Of a stretch of DNA of 64,000 nt, positions 34,750 through 43,080 are shown piece after piece. The notes below the pieces were generated by a model. It saw only the letters and a program-made list of their open reading frames with translations. It was not told where the DNA came from and did not search any database. The number at the start of each line of letters is the position of its first letter. Positions within the stretch are counted from its first letter, which is position 1. A program made the translations under genes and the position numbers. Origin of the DNA: Nonomuraea montanisoli. Its GTDB lineage: Bacteria; Actinomycetota; Actinomycetes; Streptosporangiales; Streptosporangiaceae. Location: contig NZ_JABWGN010000010.1 of the NCBI RefSeq assembly GCF_013363975.1, positions 310,001-374,000 on the forward strand, written 5' to 3'.

Positions 34750-34766
34750 CCTGGGAGAAACCCAGG
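34750..34766 (-). terminator. Short hairpin between tetR and the SDR gene
   Basis: CCTGGG and CCCAGG flank AGAAA. It lies 18 bases after the tetR stop in the direction of transcription. The stem is only six pairs and no T run follows, so it would be a weak terminator. Confidence 0.4.
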
Positions 34767-34783
34767 CCGGCGACTCGGACGGC

Positions 34784-35362
34784 TCAGAGGACGGACAGGG
34801 CCGTCTCCGCCAACCGCGAGAGGCGGCGCGGGTCGGGGTCGGCCTTGGCCAGCACCTGGATGCCGTTGATGGTGGTCAGGAAGAACGCGGCCAGCGCCGC
34901 CGCGTCCCGGTCGGCGCTGATGTCGCCGTCACGCTGCCCCTCCTCGATGGTGCTCCGGAACGCCGCCTCCTGCCGCTCGAAGGTGCGGCGCACCAGGTGG
35001 GCGATCACCTCGTCGCGGTCCGCCAGCTCGACGGCGGCGTTGGTGACCATGCACCCGCGCCGCTCCCGCCCGTCCACGGCCGCGGCGACCAGGAGTTCGA
35101 GGGCGGTGCGCAGCCGCTCCCGCGCCGGTCCGGGCCCGTCCAGCACCTGGAGCAGCCGGGTCGTCTCCCGCTCGTAGTAGCGCCTGAGCGCCCGCTCGTA
35201 CAACGCCCGCTTGCTGGTGAACGCGTTGTACAGGCTGCCACGGCCGATGCCGAGGGCCTCGACGAGCTGCTGCGGCGTGGTGGCGGCGTAGCCGTTGGCC
35301 CAGAACATCTCCATGGCCTTGTCCACGGCGGCGTCCGGGTCGAACTCCTTGGTGCGTGCCAT
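34784..35362 (-). CDS. TetR/AcrR-family repressor
   Basis: A 192-residue TetR regulator with HTH AMEMFWANGYAATTPQQLVEALGIGRGSLYNAFTSKRALYERAL and a C-terminal ligand domain with a Cys (RRGCMVTNAAVELADRD), a pattern common in repressors of SDR and reductase genes. It probably controls itself and the SDR. Its 5' half overlaps, in another frame on the same strand, the open frame of the DUF559 gene. Confidence 0.9.
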   Translation of the reverse strand: MARTKEFDPDAAVDKAMEMFWANGYAATTPQQLVEALGIGRGSLYNAFTSKRALYERALRRYYERETTRLLQVLDGPGPARERLRTALELLVAAAVDGRERRGCMVTNAAVELADRDEVIAHLVRRTFERQEAAFRSTIEEGQRDGDISADRDAAALAAFFLTTINGIQVLAKADPDPRRLSRLAETALSVL

Positions 35363-36630
35363 ACGGCCACCGTAGCCTTACTGGAACTGAAGGTCAAAAA
35401 TATCTCCCCGACGGCGCCGGGTAAGCGGTGACGGCGGCGGGCGGCGCGGATGCGGGACAGGACGCGGGTCGTCTGGCGCGGCGTGGGGCGCCAGCCGCAC
35501 TCGATGAGGGCGTTGGCGACGTGCTCCAGCAGGGCGGCCGTCTGACCCGGGACCACGTCCTTGCGCACCGGGATGACGCGCCACCCCTGCCGGCGCAGCT
35601 CCGCGCGGCGGGTGTCGTCGCGGCACTGGTCGGCCGCCGACGAGTGGTGCTCCTGGCCGTCGTACTCGACCGCCAGCCGGTACGCCTTCCAGCCCAGGTC
35701 GAGGTACGCGTGGCGGTCACCCGGCAGGGGCACGCGGATCTGGGTGGCGGGACGGGGCAGGCCGCCGTCCACGAGGATGACCCGCAGCCAGCTCTCCGGC
35801 GGCGAGCCCGCGCCGCGGTCGGCCAGGGCGAGCGTGTCGCGCACGTGCCATGAGGGCGCCCGGCGCCACAGCTCCTCCAGGTCCACCCCGCGCCGCGCGA
35901 ACTGGTCGAGGGCGGCCACCGCCTCCAGACGCGGCAGCCAGCGGGCGCAGTCGAGGGCCGTGCGCCCGGGGGTGGTGACGCGCACGCCCCGGTGCTCGGT
36001 CACGTCCTCCGGAGGCAGCGTGGCGACGTGGGTCACGCAGCCGGGCAGCGTCAGGTGGCCGGGGGCGACCAGCTCGACCGGCCAGTCGGCGTCGGCCGCG
36101 CCAGGGCTGAGCGCCTTCAGCCCCCACACGTGCGCGGCGGTCTGACGGCAGGCGACGGCCTGCCGCACCGCCCGGGTCACGGCCCGCGCCCGCCCGAGCA
36201 GTGTGCTGGGGGGCGAGGTGGGCACGGGTCCACCGCGGCCACCCGAGGCGGCAGCCGGCTGGTGCACCGATGCGCCGCAGCCTCCCAAGGCGCCAGGCGG
36301 CTGGCCCGCCGACACGGTCCGGCCGCCCGAGGAGGCAGGCGGCTGGCGCGCCGACGCGGCCCGGCCGCCTGAGGAGGCAGGCGGATGATGCGCCGACGCG
36401 GCCCGGCCACCCGGAGCGGCCGATGCGGGCAGGCCATCCGGGACGGCCGGTGCGGGCTGACCATCCGGAGCGGCCGGTGCCGGCCGGCCATCCGGGGTTC
36501 CCCGTGCGGGCCCGGATCCGCCTGGGCCGCGTGGGGAGTCCCCCGCGGATCCGCCGAGGGTGCCTTCAGGGGCCGGGGCGGCGCCGATGTCGAAGGGACC
36601 CGCGTCGCCGCTGTCGCTGCTCTGGTTCAC
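35005..36630 (-). CDS. DUF559/AbiEi-like protein with frame running into tetR
   Basis: The frame encodes about 540 residues. A Pro/Ala/Ser-rich N-terminus of 14-residue repeats comes first. Then follow an AbiEi-like region (CVTHVATLPPEDVTEHRGVRVTTPGRTALDCARWLPRLEAVAALDQF) and a DUF559 endonuclease-like region (AVEYDGQEHHSS; RRAELRRQGWRVIPVRKDV). Family-like sequence stops near ARRRHRLPG (about 35420), but the frame stays open to 35005, overlapping tetR by 358 bases. A stop close to 35378-35394 exists in the other two frames, so a small indel probably removed the native end. GTG at 36630 is uncertain; 36705 is possible. Confidence 0.6.
   Translation of the reverse strand: MNQSSDSGDAGPFDIGAAPAPEGTLGGSAGDSPRGPGGSGPARGTPDGRPAPAAPDGQPAPAVPDGLPASAAPGGRAASAHHPPASSGGRAASARQPPASSGGRTVSAGQPPGALGGCGASVHQPAAASGGRGGPVPTSPPSTLLGRARAVTRAVRQAVACRQTAAHVWGLKALSPGAADADWPVELVAPGHLTLPGCVTHVATLPPEDVTEHRGVRVTTPGRTALDCARWLPRLEAVAALDQFARRGVDLEELWRRAPSWHVRDTLALADRGAGSPPESWLRVILVDGGLPRPATQIRVPLPGDRHAYLDLGWKAYRLAVEYDGQEHHSSAADQCRDDTRRAELRRQGWRVIPVRKDVVPGQTAALLEHVANALIECGWRPTPRQTTRVLSRIRAARRRHRLPGAVGEIFLTFSSSKATVAVWHAPRSSTRTPPWTRPWRCSGPTATPPPRRSSSSRPSASAVAACTTRSPASGRCTSGRSGATTSGRRPGCSRCWTGPDRRGSGCAPPSNSWSPRPWTGGSGAGAWSPTPPSSWRTATR
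36240..36500. repeat. In-frame tandem repeats in the DUF559 gene
   Basis: A 42-bp unit occurs at 36299-36340 and 36341-36382, with diverged copies on both sides, giving 14-residue repeats (GGRAASARQPPASS). A shorter 27-bp unit follows from about 36410. All lengths are multiples of three, so the frame is kept. Confidence 0.75.
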
Positions 36631-36720
36631 GGGCCCAGGATGGCGAGGGGCGGGGCCGCGCCCGGGCGCCGAATGCCGTTCTGGGGACGACGAGAGCCTG
36701 TCCACAGCCCACCGAGACGC

Positions 36721-37533
36721 CTACCGACGGGAAGGGGACTCGCCGAGCCCGTGGCGGAGGGTGTAGTCGGCCGTCGCGTACTCGCCGCCCTGGAGCGGCT
36801 CACCGGCGAAGTACTCCGCCACCCCTGGGATCCGGTCCGCGTAGTCCTCGGCGTCGTCGCGGGGCCGGTAGCCGAGCCGGTCGTCCAGGTCCCAGAAACG
36901 GCGGGTGTTCGCCGAGACCGCGTACGCGGCGGTGAAGGTGACGCCGGGCCGGGTCAGCGCCGCCCAGACGAACCCGGCACAGTCGTACGGGCTCAGCCAC
37001 GTGGCCAGGTGCCGCGGCTCGCTCGGGACGGGCTCCAGGCTGCCGATCCGCAGGCACACCACCTCCAGCCCGAACTTGTCGGCGTACAGCCGGCCCAGGG
37101 CTTCGAGAGCGACCTTGCTGACCCCGTACAGCCCGTCGGGGCGCGGCGGCGTCTCGGGCGAGACCGTCTCCGTGGACGGGTAGCAGCCGGTCAGCCGGTT
37201 GCTGCTCGCCAGCACCACGCGCCTGACCCCGGTGCGTCGCGCCGCTTCCAGCACGTGGTGGGCACCCACGACGTTGGCCTCCAGGAGATCGGCGAGCGGC
37301 GCCTCGTCCGGCACGCCGGCCAGGTGCACGATCGCGTCGGCCCCCTCGACGACCCCCATCACGTCCTCGACACCGCCCAGCTCGGTCTGCCGGACCTCCT
37401 CGTTCGGTCCCTCGGCGGTCAGCGGCACGCGGTCCACGGACACCAGCCGGCGCAGGCGCTCCCGCAGCGGTTCGCGCAGCACGGAGCCGACATTGCCGGC
37501 GGCGCCGGTGAGGACGACACTCTCCACAGTCAT
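36721..37533 (-). CDS. NAD-dependent epimerase/dehydratase, uronate dehydrogenase-like
   Basis: A 270-residue extended SDR: LTGAAGNVGSVLREPL, VHLAGVPDEAP, SSNRLTGCYP and catalytic YGVSK. The pattern resembles uronate dehydrogenases, which oxidise galacturonate or glucuronate. Compared with typical epimerases it is short. No sugar-acid pathway genes are next to it, so the substrate is not certain. Confidence 0.83.
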   Translation of the reverse strand: MTVESVVLTGAAGNVGSVLREPLRERLRRLVSVDRVPLTAEGPNEEVRQTELGGVEDVMGVVEGADAIVHLAGVPDEAPLADLLEANVVGAHHVLEAARRTGVRRVVLASSNRLTGCYPSTETVSPETPPRPDGLYGVSKVALEALGRLYADKFGLEVVCLRIGSLEPVPSEPRHLATWLSPYDCAGFVWAALTRPGVTFTAAYAVSANTRRFWDLDDRLGYRPRDDAEDYADRIPGVAEYFAGEPLQGGEYATADYTLRHGLGESPSRR

Positions 37534-37602
37534 GAAGGGATTGTGCAGCTATAGACCGACATTTCCGTCAAGGTGCCCACCTGCCTCAGGCGCACGCCCC
37601 AC

Positions 37603-38460
37603 CTACCTCAAGTGCGGCACCACCTTCTGGGCCAGCAGTTCCGCCTGGTCCCGGAAGTCCGCCCCCACCGGCATGAGGTTCATCGACCCGAACCCGAGCC
37701 CGCACAACTCCCCCAGCCGCTCCGTCACCTCCTCGGCGCTCCCCGCCACGACCCCGCCACCGGCGTCCCCGGCCTCCCGCGCGGCCCCGATCCGCACCGG
37801 CACGTTGTACACGCACTCGACCTCGCGCCCGCATGCCGCGGCCGAGGCCAGGACCTGCGCGCGCAGGCCGGTCACCTGCTCCGGCGACGCGAACCCGTAC
37901 GACGGGATCCACCCGTCGGCCAACCGGCCCGTGACCTCCAGCGCCCGCCTGCCGTACGTCCCCAGCCAGATCGGGATCGGCCGCTCCGGCTTGGGCTCCA
38001 GGTCGGCCTCGAACGTCTGGTAGCGGCTGCCCTCGAACGTGAACGACCGCCGCGACCACAGCCCCCGGACGATCCGGACGGCCTCCTCCATCCCGGCCAC
38101 CTTCTCGCGCGGCGACGGCACCCCGAGCCCGAACGCCCGGAACTCCTCGTCCGAGTAGCCGCCCCCGAGCCCGAGGATCAGCCGGCCCCCGGAGAAGCGG
38201 TGCAGGGTCTCGGCCATCTTGGCCACCATCGCCGGCGACCGGTACGGCACGCCCAGCACCCGCGTGGCCACCCGGACGCGCGACGTGGCCGCCGCGACCC
38301 AGGTCAGCATCGTCCACACCTCGTACGTCGGCGCGCTGCCGCACGGATGGTCCGAGGCCGAGACGAAGTCGAACCCCAGTTCCTCGGCCGCCCGCGCGTC
38401 GCCCACCGGGTCCGCCTCCGCCGCCGCGGAGGTGGAGATCCCGAGTCCGAACATGCCCAT
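37603..38460 (-). CDS. LLM-class F420-dependent oxidoreductase
   Basis: A 285-residue luciferase-like monooxygenase-fold protein (FGLGISTSAAAEADPVGDARAAEELGFDFVSASDHP; RLILGLGGGYSDEEFRAFG; IPIWLGTYGRRALEVTGRLADGW). The ATG at 38460 has GGGAGG. These enzymes use F420 in actinobacteria. It is divergent from a marR gene, with two operator-like palindromes between them, so it is probably the MarR target. Confidence 0.88.
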   Translation of the reverse strand: MGMFGLGISTSAAAEADPVGDARAAEELGFDFVSASDHPCGSAPTYEVWTMLTWVAAATSRVRVATRVLGVPYRSPAMVAKMAETLHRFSGGRLILGLGGGYSDEEFRAFGLGVPSPREKVAGMEEAVRIVRGLWSRRSFTFEGSRYQTFEADLEPKPERPIPIWLGTYGRRALEVTGRLADGWIPSYGFASPEQVTGLRAQVLASAAACGREVECVYNVPVRIGAAREAGDAGGGVVAGSAEEVTERLGELCGLGFGSMNLMPVGADFRDQAELLAQKVVPHLR

Positions 38461-38475
38461 GACGCCTCCCAACTC

Positions 38476-38516
38476 GTTTACATGTAAACCTAAGTCACAG
38501 TTGTTTACACGTCAAC
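38476..38516. promoter_or_regulatory. Two palindromic MarR operators
   Basis: GTTTACATGTAAAC (38476-38489) is a perfect 14-bp palindrome; GTTTACACGTCAAC (38503-38516) is a one-step variant. Their centres are 27 bases apart, between the divergent LLM and marR genes. Confidence 0.75.
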
Positions 38517-38537
38517 GACATGGGTTAGGGTGTGGGC

Positions 38538-39011
38538 ATGCCCGAGCCCCGATGGCTGGACGACGACGAGTTCCGCGCCTGGATCGGATACCGGCGGATG
38601 CGCCTGCTGCTCGACGCCCAGGTGAACCAGGACCTGACCCGCGAGTCGGGCCTGTCGGCGCCCGACTACGACGTGCTGTCGGCGCTGACCTCGTCCGAGG
38701 GACATCGGCGGCGGCTGACCGAGCTGGCCGACCGGATGCTCTGGTCGAAGAGCCGGTTGTCCCGGCACATCGGGCGGATGGAGCAGCGGGGGCTCGTCGC
38801 CCGCGAAGGGTGCGAGACGGACGCCCGGGGCTCGGTGATCGTGCTCACCGAGCAGGGGCTGCGCACGATCCAGGAGGCCGCCCCCGGGCACGTCGCGTCG
38901 GTGCGGCGGCACCTCATCGACCTGCTCTCCCCTGAGCAGATCGACGTCCTCGGCACGATCGCCGAGACCGTCCTCGCCCGCCTGGCCCCGGACGAGGACC
39001 TTCGGAGATAG
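38538..39011 (+). CDS. MarR-family transcriptional regulator
   Basis: A 157-residue MarR protein with the winged helix RRLTELADRMLWSKSRLSRHIGRMEQRGLVAREGCETDARGSVIVLTEQG. The start is ATG at 38538. Divergent from the LLM oxidoreductase gene, with two operator candidates between them. Confidence 0.9.
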   Translation: MPEPRWLDDDEFRAWIGYRRMRLLLDAQVNQDLTRESGLSAPDYDVLSALTSSEGHRRRLTELADRMLWSKSRLSRHIGRMEQRGLVAREGCETDARGSVIVLTEQGLRTIQEAAPGHVASVRRHLIDLLSPEQIDVLGTIAETVLARLAPDEDLRR

Positions 39012-39015
39012 CCCG

Positions 39016-39849
39016 CTACCCGACCCAGATGGGCCGCCAGTCCGGGATCTCGTGGAAGCGGCGCAGCTCCGACAGCCCCGCCAGGATCCCGCCCCACGCC
39101 CCGTACGGCGGCAGCTCGCCCTCGAAGCCGCTCTGCACCAGCGTCAGCCGCGTCCGCCCGCCGGAGCCCTCCAGCTTCCAGGTGCCGACGCCGACGGGAC
39201 CCCAGTCCACGGACAGCCGCCGCCCCGGCTCCAGGTCGACGATCACGGCCGGGTTCGGGTTGTCGAAGCCGCCCATCGCGAAGCGCCCGCCCACGCGCGG
39301 CTCGATCGCGATGGGGTAGCCGAACCAGCGCGTCGCCTTCTCCGAGTCGACCAGCGAGTCGAACACGGCATCCGGCGCCGCGTCGACGACCACCTCCGCG
39401 CGCATGTCCGGCGCGGAGAAGTCGATCTTCGGGGTGAGCTCGCGGCCCTCCAGGTGCTCGGCCAGGTTCGCCAGGGCCAGGCACCAGTACGTCTGCAGGA
39501 CGCCGCGGATGCTCGTGTTCGCGATCGCCTCCTGGTGGTCGTAGTCGCTCTGCGACACCGACACGATCGTGGCGTCGTCACCGTCCTCCTCGACCGCGAA
39601 CTCGGTGGTGGCCTCCACCCCGCCGAGCGTCCAGGTGAAGCGGACCGTGCGGTCGTCGGCGTGCAGGAGCCGCTGGCGCGGCGCGTCGCCCTCGGGGGTG
39701 TGCCGGCCCCAGAAGGCGTAGCGGCCGGGCAGCTCGACCTCGGCGTGCTCGGCCAGCCAGATCCGCATGGCAGCGGGGTCGGTCAGCGCGTGCCGCACCT
39801 CCTTGACGGGGGCCTGCACGCGGGCACGCAGGGTCACCGGCTCAGTCAT
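39016..39849 (-). CDS. Two-domain SRPBCC (AHSA1-like) protein
   Basis: A 277-residue protein with two START/SRPBCC halves: residues 1-130 (LRARVQAPVKEVRHALTDPAAMRIWLAE) and 135-270 (AEVVVDAAPDAVFDSLVDSEKATRWFGYPIAIEPRVGGRFAMGG). SRPBCC folds bind small hydrophobic ligands; the ligand is unknown. The start overlaps the stop of an HTH regulator gene by eight bases, the common ArsR-SRPBCC pair. Confidence 0.87.
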   Translation of the reverse strand: MTEPVTLRARVQAPVKEVRHALTDPAAMRIWLAEHAEVELPGRYAFWGRHTPEGDAPRQRLLHADDRTVRFTWTLGGVEATTEFAVEEDGDDATIVSVSQSDYDHQEAIANTSIRGVLQTYWCLALANLAEHLEGRELTPKIDFSAPDMRAEVVVDAAPDAVFDSLVDSEKATRWFGYPIAIEPRVGGRFAMGGFDNPNPAVIVDLEPGRRLSVDWGPVGVGTWKLEGSGGRTRLTLVQSGFEGELPPYGAWGGILAGLSELRRFHEIPDWRPIWVG

Positions 39850-40438
39850 GGCGCTCCTCCTCCAGATCGGACTTCGGGTCGGACTTCGGGTCGGATTGAA
39901 CGGGGTAGCAGGCGACGGCGAGCTTGAAGGCGTCGCCCTCGGCCCCGCCGTACCTCGTGAACAGCTCCCGCAGCGTGGTCTGCAGGTCGTCCAGGAACTG
40001 CCGGCGGTCCTCCGGCCGTACGCGGATCTCCCCCGACAGGCCGATCGACGGCAGCTCCGAGGCCGCGCGGTCGAGACCCGCGATGTCGGCCTGCACCTCC
40101 TCCATGAGGTCGAGGAGGTAGCCGAGGCTCAGCTCGTCGCGCGCCCGGCGCAGGCCGATCCGGCCGACCAGGCGAGGCGACAGCCAGTACGCGCGGGCGC
40201 CGGCCTGGTAGATGCCCTCGTTGACGCCGCGCACCTTGCGCTCCGCCACCAGGTCGACGAGGCCGGCCTCGACCAGCCGCTTGACGTGGTAGTAGACGCG
40301 CTGGGGCGTCTGGCCGAGCCGCTCGGCGACCTCGGAGCAGGTGCGCGGCTCGGCGAGCTGCCGCAGCACCTCGACGCGCTGCGGCTTGAGCAGGGCCTCG
40401 GCCTGCTCGATCTCTTCCAGGTACAGGACGTCTCTCAT
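39842..40438 (-). CDS. ArsR-like winged-helix regulator paired with SRPBCC
   Basis: A 198-residue regulator with winged helix LLKPQRVEVLRQLAEPRTCSEVAERLGQTPQRVYYHVKRLVEAGLVDLVAERK. Typical metal-binding Cys residues of ArsR are absent. The C-terminus ends in a charged SDPKSDPKSD repeat. It is translationally coupled to the SRPBCC gene. Confidence 0.88.
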   Translation of the reverse strand: MRDVLYLEEIEQAEALLKPQRVEVLRQLAEPRTCSEVAERLGQTPQRVYYHVKRLVEAGLVDLVAERKVRGVNEGIYQAGARAYWLSPRLVGRIGLRRARDELSLGYLLDLMEEVQADIAGLDRAASELPSIGLSGEIRVRPEDRRQFLDDLQTTLRELFTRYGGAEGDAFKLAVACYPVQSDPKSDPKSDLEEERHD

Positions 40439-40451
40439 CGCAAAAACATTG

Positions 40452-40463
40452 TTTTACGTAAAA
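40452..40463. promoter_or_regulatory. Palindromic operator before the HTH-SRPBCC pair
   Basis: TTTTACGTAAAA is a perfect palindrome, with ATTG and CAAT flanks that almost extend it. It lies 14 bases upstream of the regulator's ATG in an AT-rich island that is exceptional in this window. Confidence 0.65.
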
Positions 40464-40516
40464 GACAATTTTGTCAATGGCCCGCACCGAAGGCCCGCAT
40501 CCAGGCGGGCCGGAGA

Positions 40517-41560
40517 TCAGGGCCAGGAACTGTCCTGGTCAGGGTCGCCGCCGTCCGACAGCAGGCGCAGGTCCGACTCGACCATCAGCGCGACCAGCTC
40601 GTCGAACGACACGGTGGGCTCCCAGCCGAGCTGCACCCGCGCCTTCTTCGGGTCGGCGCACAGCAGGTCCACCTCGGCGGGGCGGTGCAGGGCCTGGTCG
40701 GTGACGACGTACCGCTCCCAGTCGAGCCCGGCAGCGGCGAAGGCGGCCTCGGCCAGCTCCCTGACCGACTTCATGCGGCCGGTGCCGATCACGTAGTCCT
40801 CGGGCGTGGCGGCCTGGAGCATGAGGTGCATGGCGCGCACGTAGTCGCCCGCGAATCCCCAGTCGCGCCGCGCCTCCAGGTTGCCGAGGCGCAGCTCGTC
40901 CGCCAGGCCGAGCTTGATGCGGGCCACGCCCAGCGACACCTTGCGGGTGACGAACTCGGCGCCGCGGCGCGGCGACTCGTGGTTGAACAGGATCCCGGAC
41001 ACCGCGAACATGCCGTACGACTCGCGGTAGTTCTGGGTGAGGAAGTGCCCGTACGCCTTGGCCACCCCGTACGGCGAGCGCGGGTGGAAACCGGTGCGCT
41101 CGTTCTGCGGCGTCTCGCTGACCTGGCCGAACATCTCCGACGACGACGCCTGGTAGAAGCGGATCTGGCCGCCGGCGGCCGTGCCGCCGCGCGACACCCC
41201 GGAGCACACCCTGATGGCCTCCAGCATGCGCAGCACGCCCATCCCGGTGACCTCGGCGGTCAGCTCGGCCTGCTCCCACGACATGGGCACGAAGGAGATG
41301 GCCCCCAGGTTGTAGACCTCGTCAGGCTGGACGCGTTCCACAGCCGAGATGAGCGACCCCTGGTCGAGGAGGTCGCCGCGCACCACCTGCACGTCGGCGA
41401 GCAGCTTGCGCATCCGCGACACGCGCGGGTTGGCCTGTCCGCGGGCCAGCCCCCAGACCTCGTAGCCCTCGCGGAGCAGGTGCTCCGCGAGGTAGGAGCC
41501 GTCCTGGCCGGTGATGCCGGTGATCAAAGCGCGCCTGGCCAACGGGTCCTCCCCTATCAC
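40517..41560 (-). CDS. gmd: GDP-mannose 4,6-dehydratase
   Basis: A 347-residue extended SDR. It has the diagnostic TGITGQDGSYLAEHLL, active-site region FYQASSSEMFG and YGVAKAYGHFLTQNYRESYG, and the binding site FNHESPRRGAEFVTRKV. It converts GDP-D-mannose to GDP-4-keto-6-deoxymannose, the precursor of GDP-fucose, GDP-rhamnose and GDP-perosamine. No reductase follows it. It is divergent from a glycosyltransferase cluster that may use the product. Confidence 0.92.
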   Translation of the reverse strand: MIGEDPLARRALITGITGQDGSYLAEHLLREGYEVWGLARGQANPRVSRMRKLLADVQVVRGDLLDQGSLISAVERVQPDEVYNLGAISFVPMSWEQAELTAEVTGMGVLRMLEAIRVCSGVSRGGTAAGGQIRFYQASSSEMFGQVSETPQNERTGFHPRSPYGVAKAYGHFLTQNYRESYGMFAVSGILFNHESPRRGAEFVTRKVSLGVARIKLGLADELRLGNLEARRDWGFAGDYVRAMHLMLQAATPEDYVIGTGRMKSVRELAEAAFAAAGLDWERYVVTDQALHRPAEVDLLCADPKKARVQLGWEPTVSFDELVALMVESDLRLLSDGGDPDQDSSWP

Positions 41561-41620
41561 TACCGCGTCTGCTTGGGACGGGAATGTACAGCTAAGGCCT
41601 TGTCACAGCATCAATCCGCC

Positions 41621-41634
41621 TAGAACACGTTCCA
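41621..41634. promoter_or_regulatory. KstR-type site between gmd and the glycosyltransferase cluster
   Basis: TAGAACACGTTCCA matches TnnAACnnGTTnnA exactly and is identical to the site before the P450. It is 61 bases upstream of gmd and 165 bases upstream of the glycosyltransferase. Confidence 0.65.
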
Positions 41635-41798
41635 CCGAACCGCGCTCGGGCATGCCAACGTCGCAGTTCGCGCGCCCTGCGGAAGAGATGAGGAACAATT
41701 CCAGACGACCTACCGAATGGTAGCCTTTTCGGACTAAGGTCATCTTTCACGGTACACGCCGGACACAGCGTGCCTACCGGCGGAGAAAGGGGTGTCCG

Positions 41799-43028
41799 TT
41801 GCGGATCGCGCTGCTGTCCTACCGCAGCAAGCCGACCTGTGGGGGGCAGGGCGTCTACCTGCGCCACCTGAGCCGCGAGCTGGTCGCCCTCGGGCACCAC
41901 GTGGAGGTGTTCTCCGGCCAGCCGTACCCGGAGCTCGACGAGGGCGTGATCCTCAACGAGGTGCCGAGCCTGGACCTCTACCGCGACGAGGACCCGTTCA
42001 GGACTCCCAAGCTGCACGAGTACCGCGACTGGATCGACTGGCTGGAAGTCGGCACCATGTGGACGGCCGGCTTCCCCGAGCCGCTGACGTTCACCCTGCG
42101 CGCCTACCGCGAGCTGAAGAAGCGCCTCGGCGACTTCGACGTCGTCCAGGACAACCAGACCCTCGGGTACGGCCTGCTGGGCATCCAGAAGCTGTTCCCC
42201 GTGGTCGGCACCATCCACCACCCCATCAGCGTGGACCGGCGCATCGAGCTGGAGGCCGCGCAGGGCGCCAAGAAGCTGTCGCTGCGCCGGTGGTACGGGT
42301 TCGTCAAGATGCAGGCCCGCGTCGCGCCCCGGCTGAGCCCCATCCTCACCGTCAGCGAGTCGTCGCTGGCCGACATCCACCGCGACTTCAACGTCCCGCA
42401 GGCCAACATGCGCCTGATCCCCCTCGGCGTCGACACCCGCTACTTCCACCCGCGCCCGGACAAGCCGCGGCGCAAGGGCTCGATCGTGGCCGTGGCCAGC
42501 GCCGACTCCCCCATGAAGGGCGTCGCCACGCTGCTGCGCGCCGTCGCCAAGCTCGCCACCGAACGCGACGTGAACCTCACCGTGGTCAGCAGGCCCACCC
42601 CCGGCGGGCCCACCGAGCAGCTCGTCCAGGAGCTGTCGCTGCAGGACCGGGTCCGTTTCGTCCACGGCATCTCCGACGACGAGCTGGGCGAGCTGATCGC
42701 CACCTCCGAGATCTCGGTCGTGCCCTCCCTGTACGAGGGGTTCTCGCTGCCCGCGGTCGAGCACATGGCCTGCGCCACGCCGCTGGTCGCCAGCCGTACC
42801 GGTGCGCTGCCCGAGGTGGTCGGCGACGCGGCGGTCCAGGTCGCGCCCGGCGACCCGGAGGAGCTGGCCGCGGTGCTGCGGCGCCTGCACGACTCGCCCG
42901 AGGAGCGCGAGCGCGTGGGCCGCGCCGGATACGACCGGGTCATGGAGCGCTACACCTGGCACGTCGTCGCCAAGCGGACCGTCGAGGCGTACCACGAGGC
43001 CATCGCGGCCCACCGCCGCACCCGCTGA
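41799..43028 (+). CDS. GT4-family glycosyltransferase
   Basis: A 409-residue GT-B retaining glycosyltransferase. It has the N-terminal CGGQGVYLRHLSRELVALGHHV and the C-terminal donor site PSLYEGFSLPAVEHMACATPLVAS with the E-x7-E motif. It starts at a TTG preceded by GGAGAAAGGGG. It begins a plus-strand cluster with a methyltransferase and a prenyltransferase-like protein, a set that probably builds a glycosylated lipid or natural product. Confidence 0.9.
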   Translation: MRIALLSYRSKPTCGGQGVYLRHLSRELVALGHHVEVFSGQPYPELDEGVILNEVPSLDLYRDEDPFRTPKLHEYRDWIDWLEVGTMWTAGFPEPLTFTLRAYRELKKRLGDFDVVQDNQTLGYGLLGIQKLFPVVGTIHHPISVDRRIELEAAQGAKKLSLRRWYGFVKMQARVAPRLSPILTVSESSLADIHRDFNVPQANMRLIPLGVDTRYFHPRPDKPRRKGSIVAVASADSPMKGVATLLRAVAKLATERDVNLTVVSRPTPGGPTEQLVQELSLQDRVRFVHGISDDELGELIATSEISVVPSLYEGFSLPAVEHMACATPLVASRTGALPEVVGDAAVQVAPGDPEELAAVLRRLHDSPEERERVGRAGYDRVMERYTWHVVAKRTVEAYHEAIAAHRRTR

Positions 43029-43080
43029 CCCGCCATCGGCCGAGAAGCCCCTTTTCCCCGACCACAAGGAGACGGATCAA

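Noticed and set aside
41691..41703. GGAACAATTCC upstream of the glycosyltransferase as another KstR site
   Set aside because: The GTT half is replaced by ATT and spacing is off, so the match is too weak.
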